Below, piece by piece: positions 56,600 through 63,968 of a stretch of 64,000 nucleotides of DNA (its first letter is position 1; every line of letters starts with the position of its first letter). The stretch is from Nakamurella aerolata (GTDB taxonomy: Bacteria > Actinomycetota > Actinomycetes > Mycobacteriales > Nakamurellaceae). A model generated the notes under the pieces. That model was not told where the DNA came from. It was given only the letters and a program-made list of their open reading frames with translations, and ran no database searches. A program made the translations under genes and the position numbers. The DNA is taken from contig NZ_JABEND010000012.1 in assembly GCF_013002705.1 (NCBI RefSeq), forward strand, positions 53,072 to 117,071, given 5' to 3'.

Positions 56600-57493
56600 A
56601 TGGCCTATCCCACGCTCGCTGTCCACCTGCTCATATCGGCTCCGGGTGACGTGCCGCTCGATGACATGGCCGTCATCCGCAAGACGATCAGCCAGTGGAA
56701 CCTCAACCTTGGCCGCCATGTCGGCCTTACGGTTCTGCCCGTGTCCTGGACCGAGCATGCCGTCGCCGAGTTCGGGGAGCGGCCACAGGAGATCCTCAAC
56801 CATCAGATCGTCGAGGAGGCTGACCTCGCGGTGGCACTCTTCCAGGATCGCCTCGGGACGCCGACTGGCGAGGCCGAGTCGGGCACGGCAGAGGAGATCA
56901 AGGTCCTCGTCGCGGCGGGGAAGTCGGTGGCGGTCCTCGTGAACTCGGCTCCGCGCCCGCCCCTGAGCGGAGAAGCACTCGACGCACGCCAGCGGCTCAA
57001 CGCCTACCTCGGCGAACTGCGCAAGTCCGCTCTCGTCCTTGAGTACGGCAACGACGGGGCACGCATCGGTCAACTCAACAATTTCCTCAGCCGAGCGACG
57101 GCACAGTTCCAGCAATCGGTCGAGTCCTCGAAGGACGCGCCGCCGGACGCGCCGGACCCTTCCGAAGGCGTCTGGCCGCGCGCCGAGGTGCGCGAGAGCG
57201 TGAAGACCGACAGCAAGGGCCGCGTCAACACCAGGCGGAACTGGTCACTCGTGCTCCACAACACCTCCCGCGGGCCAGCCGCCGACGTCGACTTCGAGTT
57301 CGTGGACCTGCCAGAGAACGCAGTGTTCCGCGTGCGTCGAGAGGCAGGTCCGCTCGGAACCATCCCGCCCGGCCAGGAAGCGCGGTTTCCTCTGTTGCTC
57401 GCTGCGGGCTCGCCGGACGCGGTCGATTGCGTGGTCACGTGGACCGACGCCTCGGGAAACGGCCGGGAGACGAGGGCGACGGTCCGAACCTGA
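56600..57493 (+). CDS. DUF4062-like protein, possible defense sensor
   Basis: 297 residues from the ATG at 56600 with gaaggga upstream. The first 120 residues resemble DUF4062 or deoxyribosyltransferase-like folds: HLLISAPGDVPLDDMAVIRKTISQW, then ILNHQIVEEADLAVALFQDRLGTPTGEAESGTAEEI and VLVAAGKSVAVLV. That arrangement is found at the N-terminus of prokaryotic NLR-like and other defense proteins. The C-terminal 110 residues (WSLVLHNTSRGPAADVDFEFVDLP, LGTIPPGQEARFPLLL) form a beta-sandwich-like part. No ATPase domain is present. Function is inferred from fold and context only. Confidence 0.6.
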   Translation: MAYPTLAVHLLISAPGDVPLDDMAVIRKTISQWNLNLGRHVGLTVLPVSWTEHAVAEFGERPQEILNHQIVEEADLAVALFQDRLGTPTGEAESGTAEEIKVLVAAGKSVAVLVNSAPRPPLSGEALDARQRLNAYLGELRKSALVLEYGNDGARIGQLNNFLSRATAQFQQSVESSKDAPPDAPDPSEGVWPRAEVRESVKTDSKGRVNTRRNWSLVLHNTSRGPAADVDFEFVDLPENAVFRVRREAGPLGTIPPGQEARFPLLLAAGSPDAVDCVVTWTDASGNGRETRATVRT

Positions 57494-57506
57494 CGTTCGC
57501 AACCCT

Positions 57507-57527
57507 GGCGACGTGGTGGAATTTAGA
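57507..57527 (+). repeat. Inverted partial ychF 3'-end copy
   Basis: Plus strand GGC GAC GTG GTG GAA TTT AGA encodes GDVVEFR, the residues found just before the C-terminus of YchF. The DNA is identical to ychF over 14 bases and then differs only at synonymous positions (GAA for GAG, TTT for TTC, AGA for CGG). Orientation is opposite to ychF and to the other copies. It suggests another integration event or an inversion. Confidence 0.7.
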
Positions 57528-57607
57528 TCTCGAGGTAGAACCGACCAGCGAACCGCTTCGACGTTGTTCTCCGGTCGCTCCGGACGTAGTGCCTTAGGGT
57601 CGTGCAC

Positions 57608-58408
57608 ATGAAGGACATGCCCTGGCGACGTGCCATCCTGAAGGTGTTGTCAGACGCAGAAGAGCCACTGCACTACTCCGACATCGCGCAGCGCATCCTC
57701 GAAGACGGCCTGCGGCAGCATGGAGGGGCGACCCCTGCTGCCACGGTCGCCGCCACCATCTCGATGTCTATGCAGACAGATCTCGTTCGTGTGGACAGAG
57801 GTGTCTACGCACTGGCTTCGTCGTCCGCGAAGCCAGCGAGTCCCGCAAGTGTGGATGAGCCTTCTTCTGCCGAGGAAGAGTCTTCTGCTCCTACCGAAGG
57901 GGTCACTGAAGACACGGGTTTTCTCAACGCTTTTGGCATGTTCTGGCGACGAGAAGAGGTCGACTGGGAGCAGCGGGGCCAGGTGCTTCTTGGTGCACAG
58001 CTGAAGGCGGCACAGCCGATCGATTTCGCCGACCAGGTGGGTGTCTACATCCTGTATTCAGGGGACAGGGTGCTTTACGTGGGCCGCATCACTGAGCCTC
58101 GGCTCGGGCCCCGCTTATGGGATCATACCCGCGACCGCTTGACGGGTCGCTGGGATCGATTCTCCTGGTTCGGAGTTCGGGAGGTCGCCGACAACGGAAG
58201 TTTGGGCCGCGTTCCGACAGGAAACTTTGCTGTTGACATGCTTGTTGCAACCATGGAAGCCCTTCTGATAGAGGGCCTCGAACCCCCGCAGAACCGACGA
58301 CGGGGCGATGGTTTCAACGCGACAGAGTTTATTCAGACGACAGACCCTAATGTCGAGCGTCGGCGCGCGCAGCAGTTCCTGCAGCGTCTCGCGAGCGGGG
58401 AGCGGTGA
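57608..58408 (+). CDS. HARE-HTH - GIY-YIG nuclease-like protein
   Basis: 266 residues from the ATG at 57608; a GTG at 57602 is possible. N-terminal winged helix of HARE-HTH/HB1 type: WRRAILKVLSDAEEPLHYSDIAQRILEDGLRQ and ATVAATISMSMQTDLVRVDRGVYAL. A Ser/Glu-rich linker at about 75-100 follows. The C-terminal domain begins GVYILYSGDRVLYVGRI, a GIY-YIG signature, then RLWDHTRDRL with Arg and His and ALLIEGLEPPQNRR with the metal-binding Glu. HARE-HTH joined to nuclease domains is described in restriction-type and DNA-modification-sensing systems. Lower GC and a different codon mix than the neighbours suggest transfer. Confidence 0.75.
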   Translation: MKDMPWRRAILKVLSDAEEPLHYSDIAQRILEDGLRQHGGATPAATVAATISMSMQTDLVRVDRGVYALASSSAKPASPASVDEPSSAEEESSAPTEGVTEDTGFLNAFGMFWRREEVDWEQRGQVLLGAQLKAAQPIDFADQVGVYILYSGDRVLYVGRITEPRLGPRLWDHTRDRLTGRWDRFSWFGVREVADNGSLGRVPTGNFAVDMLVATMEALLIEGLEPPQNRRRGDGFNATEFIQTTDPNVERRRAQQFLQRLASGER

Positions 58409-58463
58409 CGGTCAGTGGCGGTGTGCCTTGACCGGGTATGTCACATTTCGGGGTTCCTGTTGT

Positions 58464-58679
58464 CGGGTCGGGACGATCAACGCGGCCATCGGGCGGCGCG
58501 GACCCAACCCGGGCTGCGACAACGGCGCGCCCGGCGAGCCCTACGCGCAGATCATGGAGCAGATGACCGCTGCCGGGGCGCTCCCCATCCTGGCCCACGT
58601 GAACGCGAAGCCAGCCGGCCTGCTGACGACTCTGTCAGGCCAGCCGCTCGTCCCAGGCCTTGAAGTTCCCGCCTGCTAG
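58464..58679 (+). pseudogene. Possible gene remnant upstream of the FitA-like antitoxin
   Basis: An open stretch of 71 codons with coding-like composition (GTINAAIGRRG, PGEPYAQIMEQM, GALPILAHVNAKPAGLLTT) but no credible start and no recognised family. It fills most of the 302-base gap between the GIY-YIG gene and the antitoxin. It may be the 3' piece of a lost gene. It could equally be a chance reading frame. Confidence 0.25.
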
Positions 58680-58710
58680 CATTGATGCAATCATTCGGGA
58701 GGTGGTCGGC

Positions 58711-58944
58711 ATGTCGTCAATCGTCGTTCGCGGGCTCGACGAGTCCGTCAAGGCAAGGCTTGCCGCGCAGGCGACGCAGCATGGTCGGTCCATGGAAGCC
58801 GAAGTCCGGGACATTCTGACCAAGGCCGCGACGCGCCCAAACATCGGCCTCGCACTCCTTGAGGCGGGGCAGGCGGCGGGTGGTGTCGAGGAACTGCCGG
58901 TGCCGGACCGTGCCGACACCGCTCGGGCGGCTGACTTCTCGTGA
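58711..58944 (+). CDS. FitA-like ribbon-helix-helix antitoxin
   Basis: 77 residues from the ATG at 58711 with gggaggt upstream; the frame extends 17 codons earlier without a signal. SIVVRGLDESVKARLAAQATQHGRSMEAEVRDIL is the RHH DNA-binding fold of FitA/VapB antitoxins. The remaining 40 residues would wrap around the toxin. Its stop is overlapped by the toxin's GTG (GTGA). Confidence 0.88.
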   Translation: MSSIVVRGLDESVKARLAAQATQHGRSMEAEVRDILTKAATRPNIGLALLEAGQAAGGVEELPVPDRADTARAADFS

Positions 58945-59360
58945 TCATCCTCGACACCAACGTCGTGTCCGAGGTGCTAGAACCGCAACCCGACGCACGG
59001 GTCGTCGCCTGGATGGAATCACTGACCGATGACGTCGCCATCACTTCGGTCACCCTCGCCGAACTGCTGGCGGGGCTCCGAAGGTTGCCCGAGGGCAAGC
59101 GCAAGGTCGGCCTGACGGCCGCCGTGGAGACCGTGATCGGGCCCTACCGTGACACCCGGGCGATCATCGCCTTCGATGCAGCGGCTGCGTCTCGGTATGC
59201 CGACATCCTTGCGGCGCGGGAGAGCGAGGGCCTTCCGATCGCGACGGGCGACGCACAGATCGCGGCGATCTGCCGAGCCCACGACGCGACCTGCGCGACG
59301 CGCAACACGAAGGACTTCGTGCACACGGGCATCGCGCTGATCGACCCGTGGACGGGGTGA
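58941..59360 (+). CDS. FitB-like PIN-domain toxin
   Basis: 139 residues. MIILDTNVVSEVLEPQPDARVVAWM, SVTLAELLAGLRRLPEGKRK and GLPIATGDAQIAAICRAHDATCATRNTKDF give the four acidic residues of the PIN fold, in the FitB layout. Predicted Mg-dependent nuclease. 17 bases separate its stop from the convergent RidA stop. Second PIN toxin in the region but only distantly like VapC at 53.7 kb. Confidence 0.92.
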   Translation: MIILDTNVVSEVLEPQPDARVVAWMESLTDDVAITSVTLAELLAGLRRLPEGKRKVGLTAAVETVIGPYRDTRAIIAFDAAAASRYADILAARESEGLPIATGDAQIAAICRAHDATCATRNTKDFVHTGIALIDPWTG

Positions 59361-59377
59361 AGTTCGCGACGTTGTCG

Positions 59378-59773
59378 TCAGTCCACGATCGCGGCGACGG
59401 CCTCGATCTCTACCAGCTGGTTGTCGTACCCAAGAACCGTCACGCCCATGAGCGTGCTCGGTACGTCGTGGGTTCCGAACGCGTCGCGCACGACCTGCCA
59501 TGCGGTCACCAGATCCGCCTGGGAAGTGGATGCGACGAGCACCCGAGTGCTGATCACATCCGCAATCGAGGCGCCCGCTGCGGCCAGTGCTTCCGTCATG
59601 GTCTTCACGCAGGCAGCAGCCTGACCTGCATAGTCACCGACGGCGACGGTTTCCCCGCGCTCCGTCAGTGGACATGCGCCAGCCAGAAAGATCAACCGGG
59701 CGTCTTTCGGTGCAGTTGCGGCATACGCATACTCAGCAACGTCGGAGAGCCTCTCGCTACGAATCAACTGCAC
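59378..59773 (-). CDS. RidA/YjgF-family protein
   Basis: 131 residues. YAATAPKDARLIFLAGACPLTERGETVAVGDYAGQAAACVKTMTEALAAAGASIADVISTRVLV fits the RidA trimer fold. The C-terminal GVTVLGYDNQLVEIEAVAAI holds the usual Glu. RidA proteins hydrolyse reactive enamine/imine intermediates. The conserved catalytic Arg near residue 105 is not obvious, so it may be a non-RidA subfamily. Its ATG lies 109 bases from att-like copy 2. Confidence 0.88.
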   Translation of the reverse strand: MQLIRSERLSDVAEYAYAATAPKDARLIFLAGACPLTERGETVAVGDYAGQAAACVKTMTEALAAAGASIADVISTRVLVASTSQADLVTAWQVVRDAFGTHDVPSTLMGVTVLGYDNQLVEIEAVAAIVD

Positions 59774-59882
59774 GGACTCGCCATGAGATGAACTCTAACG
59801 TCGACGTCGTGCGCCGCTCGCGCCGCACCTCGTAGCTCTACTGAGGTTCATCCAGCTGGTACGGACGAGGATGTAGCGACAG

Positions 59883-59906
59883 TTAGACGTTGAATCTGAA
59901 CTCCAC
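59883..59906 (-). repeat. ychF 3'-end copy 2 (att-like)
   Basis: On the minus strand: GTG GAG TTC AGA TTC AAC GTC TAA, encoding VEFRFNV-stop, with synonymous differences only from the real ychF end. As in copy 1, ggagat[tc]cg follows on the plus strand, so copies 1 and 2 share more sequence with each other than with ychF. The higBA-kinase unit lies between this and copy 3. Confidence 0.85.
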
Positions 59907-59928
59907 GGAGATCCGGCACCGATGACGA

Positions 59929-60501
59929 TCACAAGGCACCGGACGATGCAGCGTCCGAGACATCGGGCGCACTCCACCCGACGTCCGCGAAAACCCGCTC
60001 CAGCGCGCCACGGGCACTGACTGCCTCGTCAAAGACGACCTCGTCGAGTCCACGCACGCGGTCAGCATGGCGATACCAAGAGGCCACTGTGTCGACCGAT
60101 ACCTCCTCGGCCAGAGGCTTGGTGCGATGCCGCCTCAACGTCTCATCCAATGCGAGTTCGTAGCAGTAGGAGCGAGTCACACCGCGATGATCGGACTGCA
60201 GACGCGCGAGCACCTCACCGTAGATCTCTGCGTGCAGGATGCCCTCGATGACCACGTGAAGACCGTGCTCCAGCGCGAATCGCGCGGACAGATCCATGTA
60301 GGGGACGCTCAGGGCTTCTGGATGATCGCGGACGTGGAGGATCTCGCGACGCAGCACGTCGTGTCCGACGATCGCGATGCCCCGTGGCCGAGCGGCCCTG
60401 ATGGCTTTGGCCAGGCTCGACTTCCCGCTACCGGAGTTGCCACGGATGATGATCAGCCGTGAGCCCTCGGAACCGACGAGCGTCGAGTCCGCGCCACTCA
60501 T
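59929..60501 (-). CDS. P-loop kinase, zeta-toxin-like
   Basis: 190 residues. Walker A GNSGSGKSSLAKAI near 22, GHDVLRREIL with a conserved Asp/Arg, VVIEGILHAEIY and a LID-type LRRHRTKPLAEE. This layout fits small-molecule kinases related to zeta toxins and AAA_33. Its ATG overlaps the HigA stop (ATGA), making it the third gene of a higB-higA-kinase operon. Possible roles: modifying a nucleotide, sugar or tRNA-like target, or a second toxin kept in check by HigA. Not resolved. Confidence 0.8.
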   Translation of the reverse strand: MSGADSTLVGSEGSRLIIIRGNSGSGKSSLAKAIRAARPRGIAIVGHDVLRREILHVRDHPEALSVPYMDLSARFALEHGLHVVIEGILHAEIYGEVLARLQSDHRGVTRSYCYELALDETLRRHRTKPLAEEVSVDTVASWYRHADRVRGLDEVVFDEAVSARGALERVFADVGWSAPDVSDAASSGAL

Positions 60502-60800
60502 GCCGATTGAAAAGGCCTGATCGCTGTGATCTGCTCGCCCGCGACGTCCTCCGCGCGGTCAAGCTCGTAGTGGCTCTGCAGGTTGATCCAGAACTCCGCC
60601 GAGGTCCCGAAGTACTTCGCCAGACGCAGCGCCGTGTCCGCTGTGATGCCTCGCTTGCCGTGCACGATCTCGTTGATGCGACGCGGCGGCACCCCGATCG
60701 ACACGGCGAGCTTGTTCTGCGTGATGCCGAAGCCCTCGATGAAGTCCTCCATGAGGACCTCACCCGGGTGGATCGGCTCGATCTTCTCAGTGGTAGTCAA
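60498..60800 (-). CDS. higA: HigA-type XRE antitoxin
   Basis: 100 residues from a TTG at 60800, chosen because ggaggaggtggag lies directly upstream and because it begins at the conserved EKIEPIHPGEVLMEDFIE. HTH: ITQNKLAVSIGVPPRRINEIVHGKRGITADTALRLAKYFG, then SAEFWINLQSHYELDRAE, the HigA/VapI signature. The start lies 14 bases inside the toxin gene. Overlaps the kinase ATG at its 3' end. Confidence 0.92.
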   Translation of the reverse strand: MTTTEKIEPIHPGEVLMEDFIEGFGITQNKLAVSIGVPPRRINEIVHGKRGITADTALRLAKYFGTSAEFWINLQSHYELDRAEDVAGEQITAIRPFQSA

Positions 60801-61068
60801 CGATCTCCACCTCCTCCGGTCCGGCGTCCGTCCATCTGAAACAGATCCGCCACTGGTCGTTGATCCTGATGCTGTGCTGACCGGCACGGTCGCCTTTCAG
60901 TGCTTCGAGCCGGTTGCCGGGTGGGATGCGGAGGTCATCGATGGACTCCGCTGATCCCACCTGACGCAGTTTGCGCAGCGCTACCCGATGGACTCTCGGA
61001 TCTAACGACCGCACGCGCTCGCGACGCCACAGCCGTTCGGTCGCCTTGTCGCCGAACGATCTGATCAT
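60787..61068 (-). CDS. higB: HigB-type RelE-superfamily toxin
   Basis: 93 residues. MIRSFGDKATERLWRRERVR, then LRIPPGNRLEALKGDRAGQHSIRINDQWRICFRW, the classic HigB host-inhibition motif with ribosome-dependent mRNase residues. Toxin first, antitoxin second, as in other higBA loci. A tatagact -10-like box lies 8 bases before the ATG, so the transcript may be almost leaderless. Confidence 0.94.
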   Translation of the reverse strand: MIRSFGDKATERLWRRERVRSLDPRVHRVALRKLRQVGSAESIDDLRIPPGNRLEALKGDRAGQHSIRINDQWRICFRWTDAGPEEVEIVDYH

Positions 61069-61101
61069 GGAGTCAGTCTATAACGACATCCGTCAATAAC
61101 G

Positions 61102-61125
61102 CTAGACGTTAAACCGGAACTCCAC
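61102..61125 (-). repeat. ychF 3'-end copy 3 (native attachment site)
   Basis: On the minus strand: GTG GAG TTC CGG TTT AAC GTC TAG, the last eight codons of ychF. Matches the copies at 54.47 and 59.88 kb with synonymous changes only. The higBA promoter begins immediately beyond it, so integration here does not damage ychF. Confidence 0.85.
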
Positions 61126-62181
61126 CACGTCGCCGTCGCGCATGACGTAGTCCTTGCCCTCCATGCGGACCTTGCCCGCGGCCTTGGCTGCGGCCATCGA
61201 GCCGGCGGCCGTCAGGTCGTCGTAGCTGACGATCTCGGCCTTGATGAAGCCGCGCTCGAAGTCGGTGTGGATCACCCCGGCAGCCTGCGGTGCGGTGGCG
61301 CCCTGCCTGATGGTCCAGGCGCGGGCTTCCTTCTCCCCTGCGGTCAGGTAGGTCTGCAGGCCGAGAGTGTGAAAACCCGCGCGTGCCAACGCATGCAGGC
61401 CGGGCTCGGGTTGGCCGACCGACTCCAGCAGCTCCAGCGCCGACTCCTCGTCCAGCTCCAGCAGTTCCGATTCCACCTTGGCGTCGAGGAAGACGGCGTC
61501 GGCCGGCGTCACCGCGGCGGCCAGCTCGGCGCGGCGGGCGTCGTCGGTGAGCACACCCTCGTCGGCGTTGAACACGTAGAGGAACGGCTTTGTCGTCATC
61601 AGGGTGAGCTCGCGCAGCAGCGGCAACTCGATGGAATCCCGCTGGGAGTACAGGGTTTTGCCGTCGCTCAGGGCGGCATCGGCGGCCTTGGCCGCCTCCA
61701 GTACCGCGGCCCTTTCCTTGTTGTTGCGGGCCTCTTTCTCCAGCCGCGGGACGGCCTTCTCCAGGGTCTGCAGGTCGGCCAGGATCAGTTCGGTGTTGAT
61801 GGTCTCGATGTCGGCCATCGGATCGACCCGCCCGTCGACGTGCACCACGTCGTCGTCGGAGAACACCCGCACCACCTGGCAGATCGCGTCCGCCTCGCGG
61901 ATGTTCGCCAGGAATTTGTTGCCGAGGCCCTGGCCCTCGCTGGCGCCCTTGACGATGCCCGCGATGTCGACGAACGACACCGTGGCCGGCACCACCTTGG
62001 CCGAATGGAACATCTCGGCCAACGTGTCCAGCCGCGGGTCGGGCAGGGGCACCACACCGACGTTCGGCTCGATGGTGGCGAACGGATAGTTGGCCGCCAG
62101 CACCTCGGCACGGGTCAGCGCATTGAACAAGGTGGACTTGCCGACGTTGGGCAGGCCGACGATTCCCAGGGTGAGACTCAC
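61102..62181 (-). CDS. ychF: Redox-responsive GTPase/ATPase YchF
   Basis: 359 residues, usual length. GIVGLPNVGKSTLFNALT (G1), ATIEPNVGVVPLPDPR, DIAGIVKGASEGQGLGNKFLANIREADAI (G3 and switch), and FNADE (the NxxE substitution of G4 that makes YchF prefer ATP). TGS domain at the C-terminus with QGATAPQAAGVIHTDFERGFIKAEIVSYDDL and the near-universal end DVVEFRFNV. Universally conserved; binds ribosomes and proteasome-like partners in other species. Its 3' end serves as an integration site here. Confidence 0.98.
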   Translation of the reverse strand: MSLTLGIVGLPNVGKSTLFNALTRAEVLAANYPFATIEPNVGVVPLPDPRLDTLAEMFHSAKVVPATVSFVDIAGIVKGASEGQGLGNKFLANIREADAICQVVRVFSDDDVVHVDGRVDPMADIETINTELILADLQTLEKAVPRLEKEARNNKERAAVLEAAKAADAALSDGKTLYSQRDSIELPLLRELTLMTTKPFLYVFNADEGVLTDDARRAELAAAVTPADAVFLDAKVESELLELDEESALELLESVGQPEPGLHALARAGFHTLGLQTYLTAGEKEARAWTIRQGATAPQAAGVIHTDFERGFIKAEIVSYDDLTAAGSMAAAKAAGKVRMEGKDYVMRDGDVVEFRFNV

Positions 62182-62192
62182 GAGGGCAAAGT

Positions 62193-62906
62193 CTAGGTGC
62201 CCGGCGGACGCTCGCCGTTCGCGCTCGGCTCGCCGCCGCCGGCGCTGGTGTCGCCGGCATTGGCACCGCCGGCGCTGGTGTCGCCGGCATTGGCACCGCC
62301 GGCGCTGGTGTCGCCGGCATTGACGCCGCCGGGGTCGGGGTCGCCGGCATTGACGCCGCCGGGGTCGGGGTCGCCGCCGGTTCTGGCGCTGGCGTCCGTG
62401 CCGCCGACGCCGGCATTGGCGCCGCGGCCGCTTCCACCAGTACCGGCCTGCCGCGCCGCACGCCGGGCGGCCGCCTGCGCACGCAACTCCTCCAGCTCGT
62501 CCCGGCCGCGAGCCTTGATCAGGCCGACGGCCGCCACCACGCAGCCGACTCCGGCCAGTAGCCCGACCCCGGACGCCACCGCGGCGACCGGATGCCCGCC
62601 GATGATCATCCTGGCGAACACCTGGATCCCGAACAGTGCCGCCACCACGCCCAGCAACAGCAGCACCGCGCGGGCGTCAGACCGGCCGCGCCGCAGCATC
62701 ACCAGCACCACCGCCGGTAGCACCGCGAATACCAGCAGCAGCACCACAATCGTCGGCTTGCCGGCGCGGGCGATGGTGTCCGGCCACGCGATGAACGGCA
62801 CCGTCACCGCGCCCAGCAGCAGGACCGCGAGCAGCGTCGCGCACGCCAGCAGGCCGAGCGACCGCCAGCGGGCCGCACTCGCGCTCGGGTTCGCAACACC
62901 AGCCAT
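62193..62906 (-). CDS. Small membrane protein with repetitive C-terminal tail
   Basis: 237 residues from the ATG at 62906; the frame runs on to 63035 but those residues are basic and unlike a leader. Four predicted transmembrane helices between about 10 and 130 (LLACATLLAVLLLGAVTVPFIAW, PTIVVLLLVFAVLPAVVLVML, AVLLLLGVVAALFGIQVFA, VAAVASGVGLLAGVGCVVAAVGLI). The next 20 residues are charged and helical, then a Gly/Ala/Asp/Asn tail with five tandem units. No family recognised. It starts 11 bases downstream of, and runs with, ychF only in strand, not obviously in function. Confidence 0.75.
   Translation of the reverse strand: MAGVANPSASAARWRSLGLLACATLLAVLLLGAVTVPFIAWPDTIARAGKPTIVVLLLVFAVLPAVVLVMLRRGRSDARAVLLLLGVVAALFGIQVFARMIIGGHPVAAVASGVGLLAGVGCVVAAVGLIKARGRDELEELRAQAAARRAARQAGTGGSGRGANAGVGGTDASARTGGDPDPGGVNAGDPDPGGVNAGDTSAGGANAGDTSAGGANAGDTSAGGGEPSANGERPPGT
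62236..62380 (-). repeat. 30-base tandem repeat encoding NAGDTSAGG / NAGDPDPGG units
   Basis: About five consecutive 30-base units, the first three nearly identical (ccgccggcgctggtgtcgcc...) and the last two variant. They encode the C-terminal tail of the membrane protein. Likely length-variable between strains. Confidence 0.88.
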
Positions 62907-62984
62907 GCCGATGACCGTAGTCAACCGCCGGCGCACCGTCGGGACCCTGGCCGCAGCCGGCGTGAATCCGACACCGCCGGGCGG

Positions 62985-63968
62985 GTGGTTGACACAGCGA
63001 CAACCGCGCCCACAGGTATTGGAATGCCATTTCAAGACGTTGGCGGCAGCTCACCGGCCGCCGTCTCCGCCGCCGGAGTCGACGAGGCGGCACTGCGCCG
63101 CAAGATCGACCGCCGGGTGCTGCTGTTGCCGTTCCTGCTCGGCTTCATCTCGATCATCGACCGGGTCAACATCGGCTTCGCGAAAGCGTCGGTGTCCAGC
63201 GATCTCGGGCTCTCGGCAACGGCGTACGGGTTCGCCGCCGGTGTGCTGTTTCTCGGCTACTTCGCCCTCGAGGTGCCGTCCAACGCCGCGCTGCGCAAGT
63301 TCGGGGCGCGAATCTGGTTGGGCCGCATCGCGATCACCTGGGGCCTGATCTGTTCGCTGACGGCCTTCGTCAGCAGTCAGTGGCTGTTCTTCCTGATGCG
63401 CTTTCTGCTCGGCGCCGCCGAGGCGGGCCTATTCCCGGGCGTGGTGCTGTACCTGACCTTCTGGTATCCCGCCGGCCAGCGCGCCAGGGGCATCGGCATC
63501 TTCATGGCGTGCGTCCCGGCCGCCACCATTCTCGGTGGGCCGTTGGCCGGCTGGATCATGGGACTGCACTCCGCCTGGGGCCTGAACGACTGGCAGTGGC
63601 TGTTCCTGATCGAGGGCATCCCCGCGGTAGTGCTCGGGCTGGCGCTGATCTGGACCTTGACCGACACCCCGGCAACCGCCAGCTGGCTCACTCCGGCGGA
63701 ACGAGAGTTCTTGCAGGCCAAGCTGGACGCCGAATCCAGCACCGCCACCGCCGGGCACGTCAAGGGTGCGCTGCGGGCGGTGGTGCGCAGTCCGCTGGTG
63801 TGGTTGTTCACCCTGATCTACTTCTGTTATGCCAACGGCCAGTACGGTCTCGCGTTCTTCCTGCCGGGCATCATCGCGGCTCTTCGACTTTCCGCGGGGT
63901 GGGTCGTTCATGCTGCGGTCGGTCGCTGTCGGGTGACGGCGATGTGGATCATGATGCGCCTTCGGTAG
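62985..63968 (+). pseudogene. MFS transporter (anion:cation symporter type), interrupted by an IS
   Basis: About 298 residues of normal MFS sequence, from a GTG at 62985 (ATG at 63024 is the alternative). RKIDRRVLLLPFLLGFISIIDRVNIGFAKAS, SDLGLSATAYGFAAGVLFLGYFALEVPSN, MRFLLGAAEAGLFPGVVLYLTFWYP and WQWLFLIEGIPAVVLGL are typical of ACS-family symporters (phthalate, tartrate, nicotinate). The family is normally 420-450 residues. After GIIA at 63877 the frame continues into the IS end (ALRLSAGWVV...) and stops at 63968. The gene is therefore broken after about helix seven and presumably inactive. Confidence 0.85.

Noticed and set aside
54400..61200. tRNA gene as the integration target of the island
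   Set aside because: No tRNA-like cloverleaf seen; the repeated sequence is the end of ychF.
62236..62380. Second CRISPR-like array
   Set aside because: 30-base units abut without spacers and encode a protein tail.
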